Assembly (NCBI RefSeq): GCF_001507665.1
Contig: NZ_CP013910.1
Coordinates: forward strand, 1,921,501 to 1,985,500
DNA: 64,000 bases
Reading direction: 5' to 3'
From: Deinococcus actinosclerus
Lineage (GTDB): Bacteria; Deinococcota; Deinococci; Deinococcales; Deinococcaceae
This document shows positions 39,825 to 49,499 of this stretch, in pieces. The notes under the pieces are model-generated. The model was not told the DNA's origin. It ran no database searches and saw only the letters and a program-made list of their open reading frames with translations. Position numbers and translations under genes: made by a program. Each line of letters starts with the position of its first letter. The first letter of the stretch is position 1.

Positions 39825-40868
39825 ATGGAGCTTTTACTCGACCTTCACCCCGACGCCTACCCCCTGGAGGGCTTCCGGCGTCGGCAGCTGCTCGACTGGG
39901 TCTTCGGGCAGGGCGCCGGCACCTTCGACGCCATGACCAACCTGCCCGCCCCCACCCGGCAGGAGCTGACCGCCAGCTACCTGCTCAATCCCTTCAAGCT
40001 GATCGAGACGGTCCGCAGCGCCGACGGCAGCGTGAAGTACCTCTTCACCCTGCAGGACGGCCGGCAGATGGAAGCGGTGTACATGCCGTACCTCGACCGC
40101 AAGACCATCTGCGTGTCCACCATGGTGGGGTGCCCGGCGCGGTGCGCCTTCTGCGCGACCGGCGCGATGGGCTTCGGGCGCAACCTGACCCCCGGCGAGA
40201 TCGTGGCGCAGGTCCTGGCCGTCGCCGGCGGCGAGGACATCGCCCCGCGCGAGATCCGCAACCTGGTGTTCATGGGCATGGGCGAGGCCATGCTCAACTA
40301 CGACAACACCATGCTCGCCGCGCGCATCCTGCTGCACCCCGAAGCGCTGGGCATGAGCAAGCGCCGCGTGACGCTCTCCACCGTGGGCATCGCCAAGGGC
40401 ATCCGCCGCCTGGCGACCGAGGACGACCTGGGCATCAAGCTGGCGATCAGCCTGCACGCCCCGGACGAGGACACCCGGCGCCGGATCATCCCGACCGGGC
40501 AAGTGAACTCCATCGAGGAGATCATGAGTGCCGCCCGCGAGTACCAGGACGTCACGGGCCGGCGCATCACCATGGAATACACCATGCTGCGCGGCATCAA
40601 CGACCACCTCTGGCAGGCCGAGCTGCTGGCCGAACTGCTGCGCGGCCTGGTCAGCCACGTGAACCTGATTCCCATGAATCCCTGGCCGGGCTCGGACTTC
40701 GAGAGCAGCACCGAGGAGCAGATCCAGGCCTTCTACGACCTGCTCGAATCGCGCGGCGTGGACGTCAGCGTGCGCCGCTCGCGCGGTCGCGACGCGGGGG
40801 CCGCGTGCGGTCAGCTGGCCCTGAAGCGACCCGGCGCGGTGGGGGGGCAGGGCAGCGGCGCCGCCTGA
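39825..40868 (+). CDS. rlmN: 23S rRNA (adenine-2503-C2)-methyltransferase, radical SAM
   Basis: A 347-residue RlmN that methylates A2503 of 23S rRNA and A37 of some tRNAs through a radical and a protein-bound methyl. The [4Fe-4S] cysteines are Cys103, Cys107 and Cys110 (CPARCAFC), followed by the SAM-binding [13 protein letters not shown]; the methyl-carrying Cys is Cys328 in [11 protein letters not shown]. The N-terminal helical domain that grips RNA is present (residues about 10-70). TAGACT (39813-39818) is six bases before the ATG, so it is leaderless. It is complete and typical. Confidence 0.97.
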   Translation: MELLLDLHPDAYPLEGFRRRQLLDWVFGQGAGTFDAMTNLPAPTRQELTASYLLNPFKLIETVRSADGSVKYLFTLQDGRQMEAVYMPYLDRKTICVSTMVGCPARCAFCATGAMGFGRNLTPGEIVAQVLAVAGGEDIAPREIRNLVFMGMGEAMLNYDNTMLAARILLHPEALGMSKRRVTLSTVGIAKGIRRLATEDDLGIKLAISLHAPDEDTRRRIIPTGQVNSIEEIMSAAREYQDVTGRRITMEYTMLRGINDHLWQAELLAELLRGLVSHVNLIPMNPWPGSDFESSTEEQIQAFYDLLESRGVDVSVRRSRGRDAGAACGQLALKRPGAVGGQGSGAA

Positions 40869-40954
40869 GCGTTCATGCAGTCAGATGAGTAAGGGTTACG
40901 AGAGAGGTTAATGCTACGCTACAGGCGTTTCCGAAACGTCAGGAGGCCAATAAG

Positions 40955-42580
40955 GTGACACATACACGTACCGTTCTGCTGGGACTCACCCTGGCCCTCG
41001 TCTCACAGGGCGCGGCGCAGACCATGCTGGAGACGGCCACCACCATCGGCGTGCAGAACACCCTGCAGTCCATCGGCACGCCCACCATGCCCAAGGTCAA
41101 CCTGCCCGCGCCGGGGACGACCGGCGCCGCACCCTCGACCGCCACGACCCCGGCGACCGCCGCGGCTGTACCCACCGTGACCGTCACGCCCCTCACGGCC
41201 GACCAGCAGGTCCTGCTGGGACAGGCGCGCGCCGCCTACCAGGCCGGCACGCTGCCCGAGGCCCGGCGCCTGTACGAGACGCTGGTGACGCAGAACTACA
41301 CCAATCCGGCCCCGCACTTCGGGCTGGCCCTGACCCTCTTCGCCCAGAATGACGACAAGGGCGCCGCCTTCGAACTGCAGCAGTTCGCGGCGCTGGCCCC
41401 GGACCGCTTCGAAGGCCCCTACAACCTGGGCGTGATCGCCACCCGCGCCGGCCGCCACGACGAGGCCCTGACCCTCTATGCCCAGGCCGCCGGCCTCATG
41501 AAGGACCAGGCGGGACCCGCGGCGCAGCGTCAGGTGCTCGAGGCGCTGGCCGCCGAGCAGACCCGCAAGGCGGACTTCGCGGCGCTGAGCACCACCCTGG
41601 CCGCCGTCAGCGCCATCGACCCGCAGGATCTCGACGTGCAGTACCGGCTGGCGCAGGCGCGCACGCTCAGCGGCCAGGGCGCCGCCGCGCTGCCCGGCGT
41701 CTACGCCCTGCTGCAGAGCGCCCCGGACCGCGTGGACGCCGCCCTGCTGCTGGCCGACATCTACGTCGCCCAGGGCCTGCCGGAGCGTGCGCTGCGCGAA
41801 CTGGACGCCGCCGGCCCCCGCGTGAAGACCGGCGACGACCGCGCCACCCTGCTGCTGCGCCGGGCCGACCTGCTCGCCCAGACCGGCGACACCCGCGCCG
41901 CCGTGTTCGCCGCGCAGGCCGCCACCCGCGAGGCGCCCAAGAACGCCGTCGCCTACGCCCGCGAGGGCGAGCTGCGCGCCGCGCGCGGTGACCGTCCCGG
42001 GGCCCTGACCGCCTACCTGAACGCCGTGAAGCTCGCGCCGCAGAGTGCCGCCTACCGCGCCGCACTGGCCGGCGTGCGCCTCACCCTGGGCGACAACGTC
42101 CAGGCGCAGGCCGACGCCGCCCGCGCCCTGACGCTGCGTCCCGACGACGCCACGCTTGCCCGCGCGCTGTTCGTGCAGGGGGTCGCCGCCTACCGCCGGG
42201 GGCAGTACGCGCAGGCCCGCGCCGCCCTGACCTCCAGTCAGACGCGGGCGCCCAGCGCAGACACGGCGCTGTGGCTGGGCCTGAGCGCCTACGCGGCCCG
42301 TGACTACGCGGCCGCCGCGAGCGCCCTGGCCGAGAGCGTGAAGCTCAACCCCACCCCTACCGCCCGCGTGAACCTGGGCAGCGCGCTGCTCGCCAGCGCC
42401 CGCTACGCCGAGGCCGAGGCCGTCCTGCGCGGCCTGGTCAGCGAGAATCCCAGGAACGCCGAGGCGTGGTATCTGCTGGGCCTCAGCCAGCGCGCCCAGG
42501 CCCGCGAAACCGACGCCCGCACCTCGCTGAAGGCGGCGGCGGCGCTGGGCAACGCCCGCGCGCAGGAGGCCCTGAAATGA
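40955..42580 (+). CDS. exported tetratricopeptide-repeat protein
   Basis: A 541-residue protein with a signal peptide (RTVLLGLTLALVSQGAAQ) and, after a Thr/Ala/Pro-rich spacer, at least ten TPR-like helix pairs (for example AGTLPEARRLYETLV and GRHDEALTLYAQAAGL). TPR solenoids scaffold protein complexes; here it should lie in the periplasm or outer envelope. The GTG start has an AGGAGG site (40940-40945) and is preceded by the small palindrome GTTTCCGAAAC. It overlaps the SPOR gene by four bases (ATGA) and heads the five-gene envelope operon. Confidence 0.85.
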   Translation: MTHTRTVLLGLTLALVSQGAAQTMLETATTIGVQNTLQSIGTPTMPKVNLPAPGTTGAAPSTATTPATAAAVPTVTVTPLTADQQVLLGQARAAYQAGTLPEARRLYETLVTQNYTNPAPHFGLALTLFAQNDDKGAAFELQQFAALAPDRFEGPYNLGVIATRAGRHDEALTLYAQAAGLMKDQAGPAAQRQVLEALAAEQTRKADFAALSTTLAAVSAIDPQDLDVQYRLAQARTLSGQGAAALPGVYALLQSAPDRVDAALLLADIYVAQGLPERALRELDAAGPRVKTGDDRATLLLRRADLLAQTGDTRAAVFAAQAATREAPKNAVAYAREGELRAARGDRPGALTAYLNAVKLAPQSAAYRAALAGVRLTLGDNVQAQADAARALTLRPDDATLARALFVQGVAAYRRGQYAQARAALTSSQTRAPSADTALWLGLSAYAARDYAAAASALAESVKLNPTPTARVNLGSALLASARYAEAEAVLRGLVSENPRNAEAWYLLGLSQRAQARETDARTSLKAAAALGNARAQEALK

Positions 42581-43650
42581 GCCGGGCCAGTACCCGCCGC
42601 TGGCCCGACGTGATGATCGGCACCCTGGTCGTCCTGCTGCTGGGCGGCTTCGGGACCCTGCTGCTGCGCCCCCAGGCCAGCGCGCCCGTCAGCGCCGACG
42701 AACCCCAGCCGGCGACCACCGCGACCAGCCCGGTCCCCGGCATCCCCGGCGCGCCCGGCACGACCAGCGACGATGCAGTCGCCGCCCCCGTGACGGCCGC
42801 GCCCACCACCACGCAGCCGGCGACCGGCACCGACACCGGCGCAACAGCCGACGCTCCGGCCACCCCGGCCCCTGAAACGACAGACGCACCCGTCATCGCC
42901 GCCGCGCCTATCGGCACCCCGGATCCGGCCCTGACCGGCCAGCCCGAGTCCCCCACCACGGCCACGCCCGGCACGGAAGCCACCCCGGCCGCTGAACAGC
43001 CGGACGCGGCCGCCCCAGGGACACCCACCCCGAGGACCGGCGGCGCGGTGCCCACGAGCGAGCAGCGCACGCCGCTGCGCAGCGACTACCGCATCACCCT
43101 CGGCACCTTCAGCAGCGTGGGCGCCGCACAGACCGCCGCGCAGGGCGTCAGCGCACTCGGCTACGCCGTCTACCCCATTGACCTGGGCAGTCAGGTGGTC
43201 GCGCAGGTCGGGCCCTTCGCCGACGAGACCAGCGCCCGCGAGGCCCTGGCCGACGTGCAGCGGGCCTACCCCGGCGCGGTCCTCTACCCCCCCAGGAACC
43301 GCAGCCTGAGCAGCGCGGCCACCCCGGCGACCGCGACCCCCTCCCAGACGGAACAGGCGCAACCCGAGCCGACGCCAGCGGCCACCCCCGCCGACCGCGC
43401 CGGCGACACGGCCGCCAGCCCCGCAGCCACCAGCACAGAACCCACCTACCTGCAGGTCGGGGCCTTCGACCGCCTGGAAAGCGCGCAGAACCTCGTGCAG
43501 CAGCTGCGCGACCTGGGCTACAACCCCACCGTGAACGCCCCGGCCGGCAAGAAGGTCACCGTGCTCGTCGGCCCGTACACCGGCGATCCGCTCACGCGGA
43601 CCGAGGCGCGCCTCGGGCAGAACGGCCTCCAGTCCTTCCGGGTCCGCTGA
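42577..43650 (+). CDS. membrane-anchored protein with two SPOR domains
   Basis: A 357-residue protein: short cytoplasmic start, one membrane helix (MIGTLVVLLLGGFGTLLL), a long disordered Thr/Pro/Ala segment (about residues 28-165), SPOR domain 1 (about 168-235, YRITLGTFSSVGAAQTAAQG) and, after another linker, SPOR domain 2 (about 289-357, YLQVGAFDRLESAQNLVQQL). SPOR domains bind denuded peptidoglycan at division sites. The ATG overlaps the TPR stop, and rex starts two bases after its own stop, so the three are cotranslated or at least cotranscribed. Confidence 0.88.
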   Translation: MSRASTRRWPDVMIGTLVVLLLGGFGTLLLRPQASAPVSADEPQPATTATSPVPGIPGAPGTTSDDAVAAPVTAAPTTTQPATGTDTGATADAPATPAPETTDAPVIAAAPIGTPDPALTGQPESPTTATPGTEATPAAEQPDAAAPGTPTPRTGGAVPTSEQRTPLRSDYRITLGTFSSVGAAQTAAQGVSALGYAVYPIDLGSQVVAQVGPFADETSAREALADVQRAYPGAVLYPPRNRSLSSAATPATATPSQTEQAQPEPTPAATPADRAGDTAASPAATSTEPTYLQVGAFDRLESAQNLVQQLRDLGYNPTVNAPAGKKVTVLVGPYTGDPLTRTEARLGQNGLQSFRVR

Positions 43651-43652
43651 CC

Positions 43653-44351
43653 GTGGCTGAAATTCCCACTGCGGCCATCAGCCGCCTCGTCACCTACCTG
43701 CGCATTCTCGAACAGCTCGAACTTCAGGACGTCAGCCGCACCAGCAGCACGGATCTCGCCGAGCGCGCCGGCGTGACGGCCTTCCAGGTCCGCAAGGATC
43801 TCGCCTATTTCGGGCGCTTCGGCACGCGCGGCATGGGGTACACCGTCCCCATCCTCAAGCGTGAACTCGTGCGCGTCCTGGGCCTGAACCGCACCTGGAA
43901 CGTCGTGATCGTCGGCGTGGGCCGCCTGGGTCAGGCCATCGCCAACTACCCGGGCGCCAGCGACTACCAGTTCCAGTACGTGGGTCTGTTCGACGTCAAC
44001 CCGGATCTGGTGGGCACCCAGGTGCGCGGGCTGACCGTCCAGCACCTCGATGCGCTGCCCGCCTTCACGCAGGCGCAGCCCGTCGACATGGGCTTCCTGG
44101 CCGTGCCGCCGGACCGCGCGCAGGACGCCGCACAATCGCTTGCAGACGCTGGCGTGAAAGGTATCCTGAATTTCGCTCCCACCGTGATTCAGCCCCGCAC
44201 CATCGAGCGCCCCGGGTTCAGCGACCTCAGCGACGAGTGGCGCGGCGTGATCGTGGAGAACGTCGATTTCCTCGCCGGCATGAAACGCCTCGCCTTCTAC
44301 ATTCTCAACCCCCACCTGAAAGACGCCCCCACCCCGGAGGACCCCGCATGA
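43653..44351 (+). CDS. rex: redox-sensing transcriptional repressor Rex
   Basis: A 232-residue Rex. The N-terminal winged helix (ISRLVTYLRILEQLELQ, VRKDLAYFGRFGTRGMGY) binds DNA; the Rossmann domain has VIVGVGRLGQAIANY (about residues 89-103) and senses the NADH/NAD+ ratio; the swapped C-terminal helix (FLAGMKRLAFYILNP) completes the dimer. High NADH normally releases Rex from promoters of respiratory and fermentation genes. Its place inside an envelope operon is unusual. It uses a GTG start two bases after the SPOR gene and overlaps the next lipoprotein start by four bases. No clear Rex operator is seen before the operon. Confidence 0.95.
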   Translation: MAEIPTAAISRLVTYLRILEQLELQDVSRTSSTDLAERAGVTAFQVRKDLAYFGRFGTRGMGYTVPILKRELVRVLGLNRTWNVVIVGVGRLGQAIANYPGASDYQFQYVGLFDVNPDLVGTQVRGLTVQHLDALPAFTQAQPVDMGFLAVPPDRAQDAAQSLADAGVKGILNFAPTVIQPRTIERPGFSDLSDEWRGVIVENVDFLAGMKRLAFYILNPHLKDAPTPEDPA

Positions 44352-44992
44352 AGAAATTAGCCGCACTCGCCTTACCGCTCGTCCTTGCCGCCTGCGGGCA
44401 ACAAAGCGTGAATATCGGCCAGGGCTTCCAGATGACCCCCTCCTTCGACGGCGCGACCGTAGCCGCCAACGTGGTCAACGTGTACGCCAAGAATGCCGAC
44501 GGCAGCCGCGGCGCCTACCTGGGCAGCCAGGTCAAGAGCTACACCGTCACCCAGGGCCGCCTGAACGTCGCCGTGCGGGAGGGCAGCCTGGGCATGACCG
44601 TCAAGCAGGTGAACGTGAAGTACACCGACGCCTCCGGCAATCCCTTCGGCGGCGAGTACAGCACCTTCAACGTCTCCTCCGCCTTCAACATCCCCGAGGG
44701 TTTCGTGTGTCCTGACGGCACCAATACATGTGATTTCACCCAGAAGAAGGCGCAGAACGTCCTCTTCAGCAAGACCGAGGATCTGTACCAGCTGAGCGAA
44801 CAGATCGCCATCGCCGCAGCAGACACCTGCGTGGACGGCTCGACCGTCGTCGGTACGTCGGCCGCCTGCGCCGAGGTACGCATGAACATCACCCTGAGCG
44901 GCACCGATAGCCTTGGCGCGCCGCGCACGATCAACATTCCCCAGGCACAGGTGCGGGTCTACGTGAGTACCGTCACCGACGAGGTCCGCTGA
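44348..44992 (+). CDS. lipoprotein of unknown function in the envelope operon
   Basis: A 214-residue lipoprotein with signal MKKLAALALPLVLAAC and acylated Cys16. The mature domain is beta-rich, with two Cys pairs likely to form disulfides (CPDGTNTC, and CVDG...SAAC). It ends in short strands (TINIPQAQVRVYVSTV). No family is recognised. The ATG overlaps the Rex stop (ATGA), and the giant Ig-like lipoprotein starts one base after its stop, so it may work with that protein at the cell surface. Confidence 0.7.
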   Translation: MKKLAALALPLVLAACGQQSVNIGQGFQMTPSFDGATVAANVVNVYAKNADGSRGAYLGSQVKSYTVTQGRLNVAVREGSLGMTVKQVNVKYTDASGNPFGGEYSTFNVSSAFNIPEGFVCPDGTNTCDFTQKKAQNVLFSKTEDLYQLSEQIAIAAADTCVDGSTVVGTSAACAEVRMNITLSGTDSLGAPRTINIPQAQVRVYVSTVTDEVR

Positions 44993-44993
44993 T

Positions 44994-47900
44994 ATGAAGA
45001 CTGCCCGCAATCCCCTCCTGCTCCTCCTGACCGGCACCCTGGTCGCCTGCGGCGGTGGCACCACGCCCGCGGCCACCAACACCCCCCCCAGTGTCAGCGT
45101 CAAGTCCGACGGCCGCGCCATCACCACCAGCACCTACCTGCGCAGCGGCAGCGCCGTGCAGATCGCGGCGACCGATCCGGACGTGGGCGGCAGCATCACC
45201 AAGGTCACCTACGCCATCGACGGCGGCGCCCGGGTCTCGCTGACCCCGGCGGCCAGCATCACGCTGCCCGTCGGGAACCTGCGCGGCGGTCAGCACGAAC
45301 TGGCCGTGGACGCCACCGACAATCAGAACGCCACCACCAGCATCAAGGTGCCCTTCCTGATCGACGCGGCGGCCCCCACCATCACACAACTGACCCTGAA
45401 CGGTCAGGCCGCCGCCTCCACCACCACCTACACCGTCGGGGACGCCGTCCTGCTGGATATCGCCGCGCGTGATACCCGCGGCGACGCGGCCAACACCACC
45501 GGGCCCATCGCTGCGATCCGCGTCTACGAGAACGGCAGCCTGGTGAAATCCGGCAGTGGCGGCACCCTGAACGTCGACCTGAGCAAGACCGCCGCCGGCG
45601 CGGCGCGCGCCGCCGGCACCTCGGTCATCACGGTGGAGGTCGAGGACAGCGTCGGCTACGTCACCACCCGCACCCTGACCCTGACCTTCAATGCTGGCAC
45701 CGACAACGGCGGCGCCGTGGCGCCGACCTTCACGTGGCTGAGTCCTGCCAGCGACTTCGTCAAGGGTGGCGGCAGCGTCACCCTGCGCGCCACCGCGACC
45801 CGCAACGGGCAGGATCTGAGCAGCCAGATCGTGTACACCGCCACCTGCGGCACCATCAGCGGCAACGTGTGGACCCTGGGTGCCGACTGCGCCGACGGCA
45901 GCAAGCAGAGCGTGACCGCCACCGTCACCGACGGCGGCCGCAGCTTCAGCAGCCCCGCCCGGGTCATCACCGTGGACGCCAGCGATCCCACCGTGCAGAT
46001 CACCAGCCCCCAGCAGGGCCAGAGCTTCACGCAGAACCCCATCAAGATCTCGGTCACCGGCACCGACGCCGTCAGCGGACTGGACCGCATCCTCGTGGAA
46101 GCCAGCAGGGACGGCGGCGCCAGCTACACGCAGGTGGGCGTGGTCACGGCCGCCAGTGGCGAGGTCACCTGGGCGCCCATGAACGGCACCTACACCCTGC
46201 GCGCCACCGCCACCGACAAGACCGGGCGCACCAGCAGCAGCACCCTGGACGGCATCAAGGTCAACCTGACCAGCAGCGACGCCACCCCCCGGCCGTCACC
46301 CTCGCCCCCCTTCCCACCACCCCGCAGCGCGCCACGGTCACCGTCACCGCCACCGCCACCGACACTGACAGCGGCGTCGCCAAGGTCGACCTGTACGACG
46401 GCGGCACCCTCATCACCTCCAACGCCACGGGCATCAACGGGAAGTACACGTTCAGCGTCGATACCACCAAACTCAGCGACGGCACCCACACCCTCAGGGC
46501 GGTTGCCTTCGACAACGCCGGCCTGAGCTCCGAGACCAGCGTCACCCTGACCGTCGACAACACGGCTCCCGCGGTCAACTGGGTCAGTCCCGCCGACGGC
46601 GCCATCACGGGCGGCACCGTCACACTGAACGCCACCACGAACGAGGGAACCGTCACCTACACGGTGGACGGCACCCCGCTGAGCGGCAACACCGTCACCT
46701 TCCAGCGCGACGGCGAGCACACCATCACGGCCACGGCCACCGACGCCGCCGGCAACTGCACTGTCAACAGCATCAGGGTCACCAGCGACGCCACCAAACC
46801 CACCGTGCAGATCACCAGTCCCACCCAGAACCAGATGTTCACCAGCAGCCCGGTGTCCATCAGCGTGATCGGACAGGACGGCGAAACGGGCCTGGCCAAC
46901 ATCAAGGTGTACGCCAACGATGGCGTGACCGACGAGCTGATCAGCACGCTGGGCGCGGCCGGCACGGTCACCTGGTATCCCCGGAAAACTGACGGCACCC
47001 CCTACACCATCAGGGCGGTCGCCACTGACCGGGCGGGCAATACCAGTGACGCCGCGCAGGTCGGCAACATTCAGGTGAAGACCGCCAGCAAGCTGATCGC
47101 CAGTCCCGCTGTGACGATCACGCCACCGGCCGCGGCGCCCCGGGGCAGCACCTACAGCGCGAACGCCCGACTGTACGTTCGTGGACCGCTCACCGTGCAG
47201 GCCACCGCCACCACCGACGCACCCAGCCTGACTCAGGCCGACCTGCAGATTGACGGGCAGACGCTCACCAGCACCACCACCGCTCCCGGCACGCCGACAT
47301 TCAACTTCGATTTCGATACCCTCAACGAGGGACTGCACGACGTGGGCGTGCGCTTCACCGACTCGGTCGGCACCACGGGCATCAGCAAGACCAGCGTCTA
47401 CGTCGACAAGACCGCGCCAGTCATCACCTGGAATACCCCAGCCAGCGGCGCCCTGTCGAACACGGACGTTACCCTGAGCGCCACGGCCCAGGACAACGCC
47501 TCTGGTGTGAAAGGCAGCGTGACGTACACCGAGAGCGGCCAGCCGATCACCAGCCCCGTGACCAGCGAGGGCCTGCACACGGTCACCGCCACCGCCACCG
47601 ATAACGTGGACAACGTGGCCACCCGCACGGTCAGCTTCACCATCGACAAGACGGCGCCCGTGGTCGTGCCTGGCCTGCCCGCCACCACGCAGGAATTCAA
47701 CACGGCGCCCGTTACCCTGACAGCCACCGCCACCGACAATCTCAGCGGCGTGGCCTCCATGGAACTCCTGGTCGGCCAGAGCGGTCAGCCCCTGACTACC
47801 CTGGGCCAGCAGAGTGGCGCCTCCTACAGTGCCGTGTTCACCCCGACCCAGACCGGCACGTACGACGTGCGGTACGTGGCGCGGGATGTGGCCGGCAACG

Positions 47901-49333
47901 TCACGAGCAGCGTGACGCGCTCGTTCAGATACTCGGTGACGACCGCCCCCGCCGAGCAGGCGCCCGCACCGGTGCTGGACGTGGTCGGCAGCGCGCCCTT
48001 CTCCGGCAATATCTCCGTGAATGTATCGGGCAACTTCGACGCTGCCAGTCAGGTGGACCGTCTGATCCTCCAGATCACCGACTCGAAGGGCGTCGTGGAC
48101 AACAGCACGTACGTCACCACGCAGGCCCGCGCGACGTTCAGCGTGGATACCACCAAGTTCGCCAACGGCCCTCTGAAACTTCAGGTGATCGCCTATACCA
48201 AAACCGGTCTGCGCGGTCTCAGTAGCGAAACCAGTGTGCAGGTGCAGAATATCGAGGCGCCCAGCATGACTATCCTCAGTCCAGATGCAGGGTCTACTAT
48301 CAACGGCCCCATTACTGTACGAGTCCAGCTTCGCCAGTCCACTGACGCGTTCACTCTTACTGCCCTGGATTCAAGCGGGAATAATGTCCAGCTCGACGTA
48401 CGAGACTTCGCCGGTCGTAGTGTCAAGACAGTCTTGGGCACGGCCACCAAAGTCAGCAATGGTATTTATGAAGCGTTCATTCCTCTGGACCTGATCGGCT
48501 CAGACTTTTCCAGCAACACGTACAGGATTGATGCGAAAGCCCAGACTGTGCTTGCAGACGGGAGTGTCCGGTCCCTCACGGCGACGACTGCCGTTTCGAC
48601 ACAGGTCTCGGATAACAAACCCCCTGCGCTCAGCATCCTCATGCCTGCCTACATCACCGATCCGTACAAGGCAGACGGCCGAGTCACTTTCTCCCGTAAG
48701 TCTGCGCTGATGATCCAGGCCAGCGATGACAACGGTATCAGCAGTATCCGCGTGGATCTTGTCTGTGATGCCGCTACGGCCGCAAGTGGACAGACGTGCC
48801 CCACTGCACCCTACCAGTACAACTTCCCTGTGAACGTGGCTGGCAAAATCTTCCGGGTCTTCACGCTCGGCACCCTGATGGACGGCCAACCTTACGTGCA
48901 GAACGGCAATTACACCATGCGCGTCGTCGCCTACGACGGTAGCAACGCGAACGTGCAGGAGTTCCCGATCCGCGTCGCGCGTGACGCAGCAGCCTCGACC
49001 ATCGGGCAGATTGCTGTCAATCAGGAGATTGTCACGACTGTTGTGCCAGATCTCACGCCTGGGGCGCTGAACCCCACCTCCGCCACATGGACACTGCCCG
49101 GTAACGCCGCACGTGTGCGGGTCGCCACCCTGTTCTACCGGAACGAGCAGGCAGTGGAACTGCCAGCAGAAGTCAGCGTTAATCCTGAAACTTCTATCAG
49201 CAACTTCTCAGTCAGCGCCGGCTTTATTGAAGAGGGAAGCTACCGTTACGATTTCATTATTGAAGATCTTGATACGGGCGTAACCCGCTACTATCAGGGC
49301 GGGACGGTGCGCGTTAAGAAGAATCCGAGCTGA
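44994..49333 (+). pseudogene. giant Ig-like repeat surface lipoprotein, frameshifted
   Basis: Together the two frames encode about 1446 residues: a lipoprotein signal (LLLLLTGTLVAC, Cys19) and a chain of Ig-like/cadherin-like modules, each opening with phrases such as VDKTAPVITWNTPASG and containing TATDNxSG-type loops. The first frame runs cleanly to codon 430, then loses homology at a run of six C (46285-46290) and stops at 46526. The second frame resumes the same repeat pattern at once (PAVTLAPLPTTPQ) and runs to 49333. One extra C restores a continuous protein. It may be a broken gene, a phase-variable one or a sequencing error. The 3' third (after about 48200) is visibly less GC-rich. 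Confidence 0.85.
46285..46290 (+). other. C6 homopolymer frameshift site
   Basis: Six C where seven would keep the upstream frame joined to the downstream one. Upstream Ig-like sequence ends SSDAT; downstream sequence starts PPAVTLAP if one C is added. Slippage at such a run could switch the protein on and off. Confidence 0.8.
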
Positions 49334-49345
49334 TCTTTCTTTGCG

Positions 49346-49380
49346 AGGTGTCACGTCGCATGATGACGTGACACCTTTCT
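49346..49380 (+). terminator. terminator of the envelope operon
   Basis: Twelve-base perfect arms (49346-49357 and 49365-49376), seven-base loop, followed by TTCTCTT. Confidence 0.9.
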
Positions 49381-49457
49381 CTTGAATGAAAAAAATTCCG
49401 ATCTGGATGACGGTAAGGCTCAAGCAACCTTCCAAATACCATGACTCGCAACAGTGC

Positions 49458-49486
49458 AGGGGTGGCAGCGCGTGGCTGTCACCCCT
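49458..49486 (-). terminator. terminator of the converging lipoprotein gene
   Basis: Twelve-base arms (49458-49469 and 49475-49486) with a single G-U pair and a five-base loop, just after the reverse-strand stop. There is no T-run. Confidence 0.65.
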
Positions 49487-49499
49487 GTACGCTCGTGGG

